From Patulibacter defluvii (GTDB taxonomy: Bacteria; Actinomycetota; Thermoleophilia; Solirubrobacterales; Solirubrobacteraceae), in NCBI RefSeq assembly GCF_034096925.1, contig NZ_JAWZSQ010000021.1:1-64000 (forward strand): a stretch of 64,000 nucleotides of DNA, given 5' to 3'. The notes beneath the pieces are model-generated. The model ran no database searches. It was not told the DNA's origin and was given only the letters and a program-made list of their open reading frames with translations. Shown in pieces: positions 1 through 8,343 of the stretch. Numbering within the stretch: position 1 is the first letter of the stretch; every line of letters begins with the position of its first letter. The position numbers and the translations under genes are program-made.

Positions 1-558
1 GCGCGGGCCGTGGACGACCGCCGCGTGGACCCGGCCGGCGCGCAGGGCCCGGCGGGCGGCGCCGCTGGTCGCGGGGGCGGCGATCGTCCGCTGGTCGCCC
101 TCGCGCGGGCCGAGAGCGGCGGCCACCGCCAGCGCCGGGTCGCAGCCGGCCACCAGCGCGCCGCCGCGCTGGCCGCCGGGCAGCAGCCGCGGGCCGTCGG
201 CGGCGATCAGCGCGTCGGCGGTGGCCCACTCCCCGTCGGGCCCGGCCAGCGGCACGGCGACGGTCCGCGCGCCGACGGTCGCCAGCCGCACCAGCGCCCC
301 GGCCGCCGGTGCGTGGCCGTCGATCGTCGTCGCCGCCGGCGCGTCCGGCCCCAGGTCGGCGTCGGGACCGAACAGCTCCTCGACGGTGCTGCCGACCGCC
401 GCCGCCAGCCGCAGCGCCGTGTCGACCGCGGGCCGGTGCCGGCCCCGCTCGACGGCGCTGACCAGCGCCCGGCTGACCCGCGCCCGCTCGGCCAGCTGGG
501 CCTGCGAGAGGCCGGCGTGCTCGCGCAGCGCACGCAGGCGGACCGGAGCGGCGTCCAT
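1..558 (-). CDS. XRE-family regulator with substrate-binding-like domain (3' end outside window)
   Basis: This gene runs off the left edge, so about 186 residues are visible. It starts at ATG 558. Residues 5-60 form a helix-turn-helix with the pattern LREHAGLSQAQLAERA followed by SRALVSAVERGRHRP, typical of XRE repressors. After it comes the start of a second domain that, in the known XRE-plus-periplasmic-binding-protein fusions, senses a ligand such as molybdate. The reading frame stays open to base 1 and ends in a hydrophobic stretch (VHAAVVHGP) common in that domain. It lies beside moeA, so control of molybdenum cofactor genes is a reasonable inference. A -10-like TAGATT (565-570) begins 12 nt before the start, implying a leaderless transcript. 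Inverted repeats at 598-707 lie just upstream and could be its operators. Confidence 0.8.
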   Translation of the reverse strand, partial: MDAAPVRLRALREHAGLSQAQLAERARVSRALVSAVERGRHRPAVDTALRLAAAVGSTVEELFGPDADLGPDAPAATTIDGHAPAAGALVRLATVGARTVAVPLAGPDGEWATADALIAADGPRLLPGGQRGGALVAGCDPALAVAAALGPREGDQRTIAAPATSGAARRALRAGRVHAAVVHGPR

Positions 559-597
559 GCCAGGAATCTAGCGCGGCGCCAGGAAGCTGTCAGGGGA

Positions 598-707
598 GCG
601 AACGTCACACGCCACCGCCGCCCCTCATCGCCGTGTCACGTTCACCGTCACCGGCGGTGGCGAACGTCGCACGGCGAGGAGCGCGCGCCGGGCGTGCGAC
701 GTTCACC
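598..707. repeat. Two tandem inverted-repeat units (GAACGTCRCAC family)
   Basis: Four copies of one 11-mer are arranged as two inverted pairs. Unit A pairs GAACGTCACAC (600-610) with GTGTCACGTTC (633-643). Unit B pairs GAACGTCGCACG (662-673) with its exact 12-nt reverse complement (693-704). The units are about 61 nt apart. They lie between the moeA stop (740) and the start of the XRE regulator (558), so they could be regulator operators, or RNA hairpins ending moeA transcription, or both. A related 11-mer, GAACGTGACAG, occurs at 2037-2047 upstream of moeA, which favours a protein-binding role. Confidence 0.6.
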
Positions 708-739
708 CCGGGCCCGGGACCTCCCCTTCGCCGTCGGGC

Positions 740-1975
740 CTAGGCCCCCGGCACCGCCACCACCTCGATCGGCTCGCCGGCGGCCAGCGGGCCGTCACCG
801 GGCGGGACGATCGCCAGCACGTCGCCCTCGGCCAGCGGACGCAGCCGGTGCGAGTGCTGGGGACCGAGCACCCGAACCCCGAGCACGCCGTCGTCGCCGA
901 GCGCCGCGACCGCCCGCAGCGCCCGCATCCGGCGGCCGTCGCGGGGAGCGTCCTCCAGCAGCCGCGCGCGGCGGACCGGCTCCGGCGGACGGCCGAGCAT
1001 CGCCCGCAGCGCCGGGGCCGCGAACAGCGCCGCGGTCACGAACGCCGACGCCGGGTTGCCGGGCAGGCCGAGCACCGGCCGCGCGCCCGCCGCGCCGGGC
1101 AGGGCCCCGATCCAGGTCGGCTTGCCGGGCTGGAGCGCGATCCCGAAGACGCTCTCGGTCGCCCCCAGCGCGGCGAGCGCCGGCCGCACGTGGTCGTGGC
1201 GGCCGACCGAGACCCCGCCGCAGGAGACGACCAGGTCGCCGTCGGCGTCGCGGAAGGCGGCGATCGTCGCCTCGCGGTCGTCGCCGACCCGCACCACCTG
1301 GACCTCGCCCGCGCCCGCCGCCCGCAGCAGCGCCGGGATCGCCAGCCCGTTGACGTCGTGGACGTCGCCCGCGCCGAGCGGTCCGCCACCGGCCACCACG
1401 ACCTCGTCGCCGGTCGCGATCACCGTCGCCCGCGGGGCCCGCCGGACCGCGACCCGCTCGATCCCGACGCCGCCGAGCAGCGCGATCCGGCCCGGGTGCA
1501 GCAGCTCGCCCGCGGCGACCGCCGGCTCGCCCGGCTGGACGTCCTCGCCCGCCGGCCGCACGTCGTGGCCCGCCGGTACCGCGACCCGGATCGCGACCGT
1601 CCCGTCGGCCTCGTCGGTGTCCTCGACCCGCACCACCGCATCGGCCCCGGCCGGTATCCGGGCGCCGGTGCTGATCCGCATCGCCTGGCCGGCGGCCAGC
1701 GCGCCGTCGCTCGGCCGGCCGGCCCGCGACTCGTCGACCAGCCGCAGCCGCGCGGGCGCGTCGGCGCTGGCCCCCGCGGTGTCGGCGGCCCGCACCGCGT
1801 AGCCGTCCATCGCCGAGCCGTCGAACCGCGGCAGCGCGATCGGCACCGCCACCGCCTCGGCCGCGATCCGGCCCGCGGCGGCGGCGATCGGCACCCGCTC
1901 GACCGCCGTCGGGGCGGCCGTGCCGAGGGCGATCGCGGCCGCACGGGCGTCGTGGGGGGAGGTCAGCGGCGCCAT
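740..1975 (-). CDS. moeA: Molybdopterin molybdenumtransferase MoeA
   Basis: MoeA inserts molybdate into adenylylated molybdopterin, the last common step of molybdenum cofactor synthesis in the cytoplasm. The 411-residue product has the family layout: an N-terminal region with the motif SAMDGYAV, the central MogA-like domain with GDEVVVAGG and the SCGGVSVGRHD loop, a GLPGNPAS motif, and a C-terminal beta domain. An upstream ATG at 2005 exists, but ATG 1975 gives the usual MoeA N-terminus and has a TAGGCT hexamer (1983-1988) starting 13 nt ahead, so I chose 1975. It is transcribed from the same strand as the oxidoreductase that ends at 2057 and probably has its own promoter. Confidence 0.93.
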   Translation of the reverse strand: MAPLTSPHDARAAAIALGTAAPTAVERVPIAAAAGRIAAEAVAVPIALPRFDGSAMDGYAVRAADTAGASADAPARLRLVDESRAGRPSDGALAAGQAMRISTGARIPAGADAVVRVEDTDEADGTVAIRVAVPAGHDVRPAGEDVQPGEPAVAAGELLHPGRIALLGGVGIERVAVRRAPRATVIATGDEVVVAGGGPLGAGDVHDVNGLAIPALLRAAGAGEVQVVRVGDDREATIAAFRDADGDLVVSCGGVSVGRHDHVRPALAALGATESVFGIALQPGKPTWIGALPGAAGARPVLGLPGNPASAFVTAALFAAPALRAMLGRPPEPVRRARLLEDAPRDGRRMRALRAVAALGDDGVLGVRVLGPQHSHRLRPLAEGDVLAIVPPGDGPLAAGEPIEVVAVPGA

Positions 1976-2036
1976 CGGCCGCAGCCTAGTCGGGCGATCG
2001 CCCACCGGCTGCGACCTTCCGGACGCTCAGCGACCG

Positions 2037-2047
2037 GAACGTGACAG
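2037..2047. promoter_or_regulatory. Possible operator upstream of moeA
   Basis: GAACGTGACAG matches the repeat family found four times at 598-707. It lies 62 nt upstream of the moeA start, in the short gap after the oxidoreductase stop. A shared binding site for the neighbouring XRE-type regulator is inferred. A single 11-mer of this kind could also be chance. Confidence 0.3.
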
Positions 2048-2056
2048 CGGGCGAGC

Positions 2057-4243
2057 TCACGCCGGCGCGGGAACCGGGACGGCCACCTCGACCGGGATCC
2101 CGTTCAGGACCGCGGTCCCGCTCAGCGGCTCCAGCGTCTCGCCGTCGGCCAGCCGGTTGGCGTTGACGCCGGCCACGCCGCGCGCCACCTCCATCCGCGC
2201 GCCGGCCGCGTCGTGGCCCCAGCCGTGGGGGACCGACACGACCCCCGGCCGGATCCGGTCGGTGACCGTCGCCGGCAACTCGATCGCGCCGACTCGCGAG
2301 CTGATCCGCAGCGGCTCGCCGTCGGCCACGCCGACCCGCGCCGCGTCGTCGGGGTGGATCCACGCCGTGCAGCGCGCGGGGCCCGAGACCAGCAGCGGCA
2401 GGTTGTGCATCCAGGAGTTGTTCGAGCGCAGGTCGCGGCGGCCGATCAGCAGCATCCCGTCGGCCGGCTCGTCGAGCGCCAGCGCCAGCCGCTCGACGTC
2501 CTCCAGCAGCGCCGCCGGCGCCAGCTCGACCCGGCCGCTCGGCGTCGCCAGCACCTCGGGCAGCCGCGGCTCCAGCGGGCCCAGATCGATCCCGTGCGGC
2601 GCCGCCTCCAGATCCGCGAGGGTCAGCCCGTAGGCGCCGCCGCGCAGCAGCAGGTCGAGCAGCCGCTCGGGGCCGACCCGCGGCTCCAGCTCGGCGAGCA
2701 GCCCGTCGAGGTCGCGCCCGTGGAGCGCCGAGCGCTCGTCCCCGACCTCGCGCTCGGCCAGCCCACGGGCGACGAAGGCGTCGATCGCGGCGACGTCGGC
2801 GTCCGGGCCCTGGCCGGTGACCACCCCGACCAGCCGCAGCAGCGACTGCCACTCGTCGAGCCCGTCGCGGGCCAGCAGCGGCGGGCTGTAATTGGCCACG
2901 TTGCGGATCGCGAAGCCGTAGAGCGCCAGGTCGTAGTGGGCCTTCTCCAGCGGCGACGGCGCCGGCAGGATCACGTCGGCGTGGCGGGTCGTCTCGTTGA
3001 CGTAGATGTCGAGCGCGACGTAGGCGTCGAGCCCCGGCAGCGCCTCGGCCAGCCGGCCGCCGCCCGGCGCCGAGAGCACCGGGTTGCCGGCGATCGTGAT
3101 CAGCGCCCGGACCTGGCCGGGACCGGGCGTCTCCAGCTCCTCGGCCAGGCAGGCGGCCGGCAGCTCGCCGAAGACCTCGCCGACGCCGCGCACGCGCGAG
3201 GTCCAGCGGCCGAAGCGCGCTCCGCGTCCGCGGCCGGCGCCGCGCTTGCCGTGGGCGGGCAGCGGGAACATCGCCCCGCCCGGCCGGTCGAGGTTGCCGG
3301 TGACCGCGTTGAGGACGTCGACCAGCCACGAGGCGGTGGCCCCGAACCGCTGGGTGGTGGTGCCGATCCGGCCGTAGACGCAGGCCCGCGGGGCGGCGGC
3401 CAGCTCGCGGGCGGCGGTGCGGGTGACCTCGGGCGCGATCCCGGTCACGGCGGCGACCGCCTCGGGCGTGAACGGCTCGGCGGCGGCCAGCACCTCGTCG
3501 AGCCCGGCCAGGTGCTCGCCCGGCGTGGTCAGCCCCTCGGCGGCGAGCACGTGCAGCAGCGCCATCAGCCAGGCCGCGTCGCCGCCGGGGCGGATCGCCA
3601 GGTGCTGGTCGGCCTCGCGCGCGGTCCGCGTCCGCCGCGGGTCGACCACCACCACCTTGCCGCCGCGGGCCCGGATCGCCTGCAGCCGCCCGCGGACGTC
3701 GGGCGCGGTCATCAGCGAGCCGTTCGAGACGACCGGGTTGGCGCCGAGGATCAGCAGGTGGTCGGTGCGGTCCAGGTCGGGCACCGGCACCGTCGCCCCG
3801 GAGCCGAAGAGGTGGGCCGTGGCCAGCTGCTTCGGGTACTGGTCGAGCGTCGAGGCACTGAAGATGCTCCGCGTCCGCAGCGCCTTCAGCAGCACCCGCC
3901 CGTAGAGCATCGCGCTGAGGCCGTGGGCGGCCGGGTTGCCCAGGTAGACGGCGACCTCGTTCGGGTCGGCGGCGCCGACGAACGGCGCCCACAGCTCGGC
4001 GATCCGGGCGAAGGCCGCGTCCCAGCCGACCTCGGCGAACGAGCCGTCGGGCTGCTTGACCAGCGGCCGCCGGACGCGGTCGGGATCCTCGTGCAGCTGC
4101 TGGAGCGAGGTGCCCTTGGGGCAGACGAAGCCGTGCGAGAAGACGTCGTCGGCGTCGCCGCGGACCTTCACCACGCGGTCGCCGTCGAGCGTCACGTCGA
4201 GGCCGCAGGTGGCCTCGCAGAAGGGGCAGGTGCGGACCGGCAT
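2057..4243 (-). CDS. Molybdopterin-dependent oxidoreductase, first copy
   Basis: This 728-residue protein belongs to the DMSO-reductase (MopB) superfamily and would catalyse a two-electron redox reaction on an unidentified substrate. The N-terminus carries a 4Fe-4S motif with Cys6, Cys9, Cys13 and Cys41. Further on are the cofactor-binding motifs GANPVVSNGS and VVVDPRRTRTA, and a C-terminal molydopterin dinucleotide-binding domain with LRSNNSWMHN and VPHGWGHD. The likely Mo-ligand loop reads FSASTLDQYPK, where Asp134 may be the ligand; this is inferred. There is no Tat signal, so it appears cytoplasmic. No electron-transfer subunit is adjacent. TAGGAT (4250-4255) starts 12 nt before the ATG, suggesting a leaderless mRNA. 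It is paralogous to the gene at 9380-11641. Confidence 0.88.
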   Translation of the reverse strand: MPVRTCPFCEATCGLDVTLDGDRVVKVRGDADDVFSHGFVCPKGTSLQQLHEDPDRVRRPLVKQPDGSFAEVGWDAAFARIAELWAPFVGAADPNEVAVYLGNPAAHGLSAMLYGRVLLKALRTRSIFSASTLDQYPKQLATAHLFGSGATVPVPDLDRTDHLLILGANPVVSNGSLMTAPDVRGRLQAIRARGGKVVVVDPRRTRTAREADQHLAIRPGGDAAWLMALLHVLAAEGLTTPGEHLAGLDEVLAAAEPFTPEAVAAVTGIAPEVTRTAARELAAAPRACVYGRIGTTTQRFGATASWLVDVLNAVTGNLDRPGGAMFPLPAHGKRGAGRGRGARFGRWTSRVRGVGEVFGELPAACLAEELETPGPGQVRALITIAGNPVLSAPGGGRLAEALPGLDAYVALDIYVNETTRHADVILPAPSPLEKAHYDLALYGFAIRNVANYSPPLLARDGLDEWQSLLRLVGVVTGQGPDADVAAIDAFVARGLAEREVGDERSALHGRDLDGLLAELEPRVGPERLLDLLLRGGAYGLTLADLEAAPHGIDLGPLEPRLPEVLATPSGRVELAPAALLEDVERLALALDEPADGMLLIGRRDLRSNNSWMHNLPLLVSGPARCTAWIHPDDAARVGVADGEPLRISSRVGAIELPATVTDRIRPGVVSVPHGWGHDAAGARMEVARGVAGVNANRLADGETLEPLSGTAVLNGIPVEVAVPVPAPA

Positions 4244-4293
4244 GGCGCGATCCTACGCCCGCCGTCGCCGCCCGCGGGAGCGGTGCTCCGCGC

Positions 4294-4785
4294 TCAGCCG
4301 CCGGGCGCCGGCTCGGGCTGCGGCGCCGGGTAGCGGTGGCCGTGCAGCAGCGGGGCCAGCAGCACCGTCGAGGCGACCAGCACCGCCGCGCCGGCGAGCA
4401 CGACGCTGACCGGGAACCAGTGGTCGCCGTGGTGCTCGACCGCGATGTAGGCGGTGGCCACCGCAGGGGCGTGCAGCAGGTCGACGCCGCGCATCAGGAC
4501 CGCGGCCGCGGCGGCGGCGAGCGCGATCGCCAGCGTGCCCTCGCCGACCAGCGCGCCGACGGCGACCCCGACCAGGGCGCCGATCAGGTGGCCGCCGATC
4601 ACCCGCCGTGGCGCCACGATCGGGCTGTCCGGCGCCGCGTGCTTGAGCGCCGCCGTCGCCACGAAGGGCGCGATCAGCAGCGGCGTGCCCGAGGCCGCGC
4701 CGGCCGCCGCCACCAGCACCGTGCTGACGAAGACGCCGAGCCCGAGGCGGAGGTGGGGCAGCAGCTGGGCGGGAGCGATCGGCAC
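4294..4785 (-). CDS. HPP family integral membrane protein
   Basis: A small polytopic membrane protein of the HPP family, some members of which move nitrite across membranes; the substrate here is unknown. Four hydrophobic segments are visible, with the family signature near LLHAPAVATAYIAV and the motif PRRVIGGHLIGA. An ATG at 4848 extends the frame, but it lies inside the divergent promoter. GTG 4785 gives a 163-residue protein beginning VPIAPAQLL and follows the predicted -10 element (4826-4831). It is divergent from the LysR gene, which probably controls it. Placement beside a molybdoenzyme would fit an oxyanion substrate; that is inference. Confidence 0.75.
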   Translation of the reverse strand: MPIAPAQLLPHLRLGLGVFVSTVLVAAAGAASGTPLLIAPFVATAALKHAAPDSPIVAPRRVIGGHLIGALVGVAVGALVGEGTLAIALAAAAAAVLMRGVDLLHAPAVATAYIAVEHHGDHWFPVSVVLAGAAVLVASTVLLAPLLHGHRYPAPQPEPAPGG

Positions 4786-4825
4786 GGGCGGCGACCAACC
4801 ATGCCCACCCAGGTGATCAACTTCA

Positions 4826-4855
4826 AATATCGATCCTTGAATCAGCAATAATCAA
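4826..4855. promoter_or_regulatory. Divergent promoter and LysR-type operator
   Basis: An AT-rich island in very GC-rich DNA separates the HPP and lysR genes. It contains TTGA-N11-TCAA (4837-4855), the classic T-N11-A LysR box, and a second repeat TTCAA-N10-TTGAA (4822-4841). On the minus strand TTGATT (4850-4855), an 18-nt spacer and GATATT (4826-4831) make a promoter for the HPP gene. On the plus strand AATAAT (4847-4852) starts 14 nt before the lysR ATG. Confidence 0.6.
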
Positions 4856-4860
4856 TGCTG

Positions 4861-5766
4861 ATGAACCTGCGTCAGCTGGAGTTCCTCGTCGCGCTCGCGG
4901 CCGAGCGCCACTTCGGCCGCGCGGCCGCCGCCTGCCACGTCACCCAGCCGGCGCTCTCGATGGCGATCCGGCGGCTGGAGGAGGAGCTGGGCCTGCGGCT
5001 CGTGCAGCGCGGCGGCGGCCCGACCGACCTGACCCCGGAGGGCCGGGTGCTGCTCGGCCACGCCCGCCGGGCGGTCGCCGACGTCGACGGCCTGGCCGCC
5101 GAGGCCAGCCGGCTGCGGGGGCGGCTGACCGGCACGCTGCGGATCGGCGTGATCCCGACGGCGATGGTCGGCGTCGCCGCGCTCGTCGCCCCACTGGCCC
5201 GCGCCCACCCCGGCCTGCAGGTGGAGATCCGGACCCGCTCCGCGGTCGAGATCGCCAGCGGGATCGAGCGCCACGAGCTGGACGCGGGGATGACCTACGT
5301 CGACGACCGCCACGGCGACCCGCGGGCGTTCGCGCCGCTCTACCGCGAGCGGTTCGTGCTGCTGCGCTCCGAGCACGAGGGCGACGAGGACGGTCCGCTG
5401 CCGTGGGCGGCGATCGCCGGCCAGCCGCTCTGCCTGCTGCCGCCCGACATGCAGCACCGGCAGGCGGTCGACGCGGCGCTGGCCGTCGCCGGCGTCGACG
5501 TCCGGGCCCAGATCGAGGCCGACACCTTCACGGCCCTGCTCGGCCTGGTCCGCAACGGCTGGCCGACGATCGTCGGCCACACCTGGCTGCGCGGGCAGCA
5601 GCTGCCGGCCGGCGTCCGCGCGCGGCCGCTGGTGGCGCCCGAGGTGGCGCCGACGGTCGGGCTGCTGGCCCCCGACGACGGCCTGGTGCGGCCGGTCACC
5701 CGTGCGCTGCTGGCCTCGCTCGAGCACCTCGACCTGCAGGCGCGGCTCGGCCCGCTGCCCGAGTGA
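4861..5766 (+). CDS. LysR family transcriptional regulator
   Basis: A 301-residue LysR regulator. Residues 1-60 hold the winged helix-turn-helix (MNLRQLEFLVALAAERHFGR, then HVTQPALSMAIRRLEEELG), and the rest is the two-lobed effector-binding domain beginning TGTLRIGVIPT. The N-terminus resembles the OxyR/CynR-like branch. I chose ATG 4861 over 4855 because it gives the standard MNLRQLEF start and sits 14 nt after the AATAAT hexamer, so the mRNA is probably leaderless. It likely regulates itself and the divergent HPP gene through the TTGA-N11-TCAA box. The inducer is unknown. Confidence 0.9.
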   Translation: MNLRQLEFLVALAAERHFGRAAAACHVTQPALSMAIRRLEEELGLRLVQRGGGPTDLTPEGRVLLGHARRAVADVDGLAAEASRLRGRLTGTLRIGVIPTAMVGVAALVAPLARAHPGLQVEIRTRSAVEIASGIERHELDAGMTYVDDRHGDPRAFAPLYRERFVLLRSEHEGDEDGPLPWAAIAGQPLCLLPPDMQHRQAVDAALAVAGVDVRAQIEADTFTALLGLVRNGWPTIVGHTWLRGQQLPAGVRARPLVAPEVAPTVGLLAPDDGLVRPVTRALLASLEHLDLQARLGPLPE

Positions 5767-5781
5767 CGCGCCAGACTGCGG

Positions 5782-6372
5782 GTGATGGAGCCCCGTCGCC
5801 AGCCCCCGGTCGCGATCCTCGCCGGCGGCGCCGCCCGGCGGATGGGCGCCCCGAAGGCGAGCGCCCTGCTCGACGGCCGGCCGCTGCTGGCCCACGCCCT
5901 GGCCGCGGTCGCCGCCGCCGGCCTGCGGGCGGTGGTGCTGGCCAAGGACAACACGCCGCTGCCGCCGCTGGCCTGCGAGCGCTGGCCCGAGCCGCAGGAG
6001 CCGCGCCATCCGCTGGTCGCCGTCGCCGCCGCCCTCCGCCGTGCCGACGGGCCGCTGGTGACGCTGCCCGTCGACCTGCCGCGGGTCGCCCCCGGCCTGC
6101 TGCGGGCGCTGGCCGAGCGACCCGAGCCGCTGGTCGTGGTCGAGGCCGCCGGCCGGCTGCACCCGCTGCTCGGCCGCTTCTCCCCCGCGCACGCCGACGC
6201 GCTCGCCGCGGCCGCCCGCGAGGGCGCGCCGGTCACGCGGACCGTGCTCGCGCTCGGCGCCGTCCGGCTCGGCGACGACGAGGTCGCGCGCCACGGCGAC
6301 CCGGCCGCGCTGCTGGCCAACGTCAACCGGCCCGCGGACCTCGCCGCGCTCGAACGCGACGACCGCGGCTGA
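5782..6372 (+). CDS. mobA: Molybdenum cofactor guanylyltransferase MobA
   Basis: MobA transfers GMP from GTP to molybdopterin to make the MGD form used by DMSO-reductase-family enzymes such as the two encoded in this window. The 196-residue protein begins with the nucleotide-binding motif LAGGAARRMGAPKA (about residues 14-26), and VDLPRVAP is the metal-binding Asp region. Both GTG 5782 and ATG 5785 are possible starts and differ by one residue. It lies 15 nt after lysR on the same strand and may be co-transcribed. It converges on the sulfatase gene. Confidence 0.88.
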   Translation: MMEPRRQPPVAILAGGAARRMGAPKASALLDGRPLLAHALAAVAAAGLRAVVLAKDNTPLPPLACERWPEPQEPRHPLVAVAAALRRADGPLVTLPVDLPRVAPGLLRALAERPEPLVVVEAAGRLHPLLGRFSPAHADALAAAAREGAPVTRTVLALGAVRLGDDEVARHGDPAALLANVNRPADLAALERDDRG

Positions 6373-6381
6373 GGACCGGCC

Positions 6382-8034
6382 TCAGCGCGGACGCGGCAGC
6401 GGCGGGGCCGGCGCCCGGCAGCTCGGCCCGCGGCAGTGGCGCAGCCGCTCCAGCTCGGTCTGGAGCGCCCGCTTGGTCGCCGCGTAGGAGGGATCGGCGT
6501 GCTTCGACGCCAGCTCGTCGGGGTCGCGGCGGAGGTCGTACAGCTCCTCGCTGCCGTCCTCGTAGCGGACGTAGCGGATCCCCGACTGGAGCACGCCCCA
6601 GTACTGCGGGATCCGCGGCCCGCTCAGCCGCACGCCGACGCTGCCGCCGTCCTGGTCGAGGTCGCCGCCGGCCGCCGAGGGGCCGATCTCCTGCAGCATC
6701 GGCCGCTGCTCCAGCTGCGCGCGCAGCCGCGGCCGCAGGTGGTCGAGCAGCGAGCGGCCGTCGAGCGGCCAGCGGGCCCGGGTGCGGGTCATGTCGAGGA
6801 TCGTCGCGCCCAGGTCGACGTCGCCGGCCGGCAGCTCCGAGCGGACGCCGGCGGGAATCCCCGGGCCGCGGATCATCATCGGCACGTGGGTCGCCGGCTC
6901 GTAGGCCAGCAGCTTGCCGCCCGGCACCCGGTGCTCGCCGTGGAAGAAGCCGTTGTCGGAGGTGAAGATCACGTAGGTCCGCTGCAGCTGACCGCTCTCG
7001 CGGAGCGCGCCGACGATCGCCGCGACCGCCTCGTCGACGGCCAGCAGCGACTCGCGGCGGGCGCGGTAGCGGGCGGTGATCTTCTCGATCCCGGCCGCGC
7101 CGAGCGGGTGGCGCCAGTTGAGCCAGGCCGGCTTGTCGCTCATGTCGGCCTCGTCGAACGACGGCGGCCGCGCCAGCGGCTCGTCGGCCAGCTGGCCGCG
7201 GTGGCGCGGGGCCGAGCGCGGGTTGCGACCCGGGAACGGCCGCTCGAGCCCGGTCTCGCTGTGCGGCGCCACGAACGAGAGCGAGAGGAAGAACGGCGCG
7301 CGGCCGGGGGCCGCCTGGCCGCGCACGAAGCGGACGGCCTTCCGCCGGAAGACGTCGGTCTGGTAGAAGCGCGGATCCTCGACCCGCCGCTGGCCGTAGG
7401 TCTTCAGCTTCCCGTTCTCGTTCAGCTGGTAGCCCCACATCCGGTAGGCCTCGGTGGCGCCGTACCAGTCGGTCCATCCGGGCGGGATCCCGCGGTGGCG
7501 CGGCTTGCCGTAGCCGTTCAGGTACTTGCCGATGTGGGCGGTCCGGTACGGCTGCCGGCGGCGGTGCGAGAGCGCGAACGGCACCGTCTTGCGCTCGCCG
7601 TGGCGGACCAGCGCGCCGTAGCCGCCGAGCGGCGGGTTGTTGCCGAGCACGCCGCTGTTGTGGCTGTACTGGCCGGTCAGGATCGTCGCCCGCGCCGGGC
7701 AGCAGAGCGGGAACGAGACCCGGTACTGGTCGAAGGTCGCGCCGGCCCCGCCGACCAGCTGCCGGGTCCGCGGCATCACCTCCATGTCGGCCAACGTCTG
7801 GTCGTCGGTCAGCAGCAGGACCACGTTCGCCGGCCGGCCGCCGGTCGCCGGACCGGCCGGCAGCGGCCGCTGGGCGGCGGTCGGCAGGAAACGGACGGTC
7901 GCGGTCGGCGAGGACGGCCCGCCGCCGGTCGCCAGCAGCACCACGACCAGCGCCGCCACCATCGCCGCCAGCGCGGCGACGAGCATCCGCGCCCGCGCCA
8001 CGCGCGACGGGCCTGAACCGCGAGCGCCGCTCAT
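6382..8034 (-). CDS. Sulfatase (arylsulfatase-type), membrane-anchored or secreted
   Basis: A 550-residue type I sulfatase. An N-terminal hydrophobic segment (LVAALAAMVAALVVVLLA, residues 18-35) should act as signal peptide or anchor. The metal site appears as VVLLLTDDQT, and the catalytic cysteine that is converted to formylglycine lies in LCCPARATILTGQYSHN (C-x-P-x-R). A later Asp-Asn metal pair is in FTSDNGFFHGEH. It should hydrolyse a sulfate ester outside the cell; the substrate is unknown. Its ATG overlaps the stop of the DUF6457 gene by 4 nt, so the two are translationally coupled. No formylglycine-generating enzyme gene is in the window. Confidence 0.9.
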   Translation of the reverse strand: MSGARGSGPSRVARARMLVAALAAMVAALVVVLLATGGGPSSPTATVRFLPTAAQRPLPAGPATGGRPANVVLLLTDDQTLADMEVMPRTRQLVGGAGATFDQYRVSFPLCCPARATILTGQYSHNSGVLGNNPPLGGYGALVRHGERKTVPFALSHRRRQPYRTAHIGKYLNGYGKPRHRGIPPGWTDWYGATEAYRMWGYQLNENGKLKTYGQRRVEDPRFYQTDVFRRKAVRFVRGQAAPGRAPFFLSLSFVAPHSETGLERPFPGRNPRSAPRHRGQLADEPLARPPSFDEADMSDKPAWLNWRHPLGAAGIEKITARYRARRESLLAVDEAVAAIVGALRESGQLQRTYVIFTSDNGFFHGEHRVPGGKLLAYEPATHVPMMIRGPGIPAGVRSELPAGDVDLGATILDMTRTRARWPLDGRSLLDHLRPRLRAQLEQRPMLQEIGPSAAGGDLDQDGGSVGVRLSGPRIPQYWGVLQSGIRYVRYEDGSEELYDLRRDPDELASKHADPSYAATKRALQTELERLRHCRGPSCRAPAPPLPRPR

Positions 8035-8303
8035 CGAGGCGCGTCGTCGCCGTCGGCCTCCGGCGCCCGCAGCGTCGGATCGGCCTCGACCAGCGCCAGC
8101 GCGTCGGCCACCGGCAGGCCGCTGCGGCCCGCGATCCAGCAGGCGATCGGCGCCGCCTGGCGCTGCGAGCGGTGGGCCGCGTGGCGGGCCAGGTCGAGCA
8201 GGTCGCGCAGCTCGTCGGCGGTCGGCGGGGGCGCGCCGGTGCGGGCCGCGAAGGCGTCGAGCCAGCCGGCGATCGTGGCGGTGTCGGGTGGGCCCTCGCT
8301 CAT
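8031..8303 (-). CDS. DUF6457 family small protein
   Basis: A 90-residue protein, mostly helical, with the DUF6457 pattern WLDAF, LLDLARHAAH and AAPIACWIAGRSGL. In actinobacteria this family usually travels with mobA/moa genes, sometimes fused to MobA, and its role in cofactor synthesis is not known to me. Here it sits between moaA and the sulfatase and overlaps the sulfatase start by 4 nt, near mobA on the other strand. The name rests on pattern recognition without a search. Confidence 0.75.
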   Translation of the reverse strand: MSEGPPDTATIAGWLDAFAARTGAPPPTADELRDLLDLARHAAHRSQRQAAPIACWIAGRSGLPVADALALVEADPTLRAPEADGDDAPR

Positions 8304-8343
8304 CCCCGCAGATGGTGCCGGAAACGGCGGCGGCCGTCGCCGG

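Noticed and set aside
10..1353. Long plus-strand open frames opposite the XRE regulator, moeA and both oxidoreductases
   Set aside because: They are antisense shadows caused by few stop codons in about 75% GC DNA, with no domain and no proper start signals.
4294..4848. ATG 4848 as start of the HPP protein
   Set aside because: It lies inside the divergent promoter, between the predicted -35 and -10 and the LysR box, so it would not be in the transcript.
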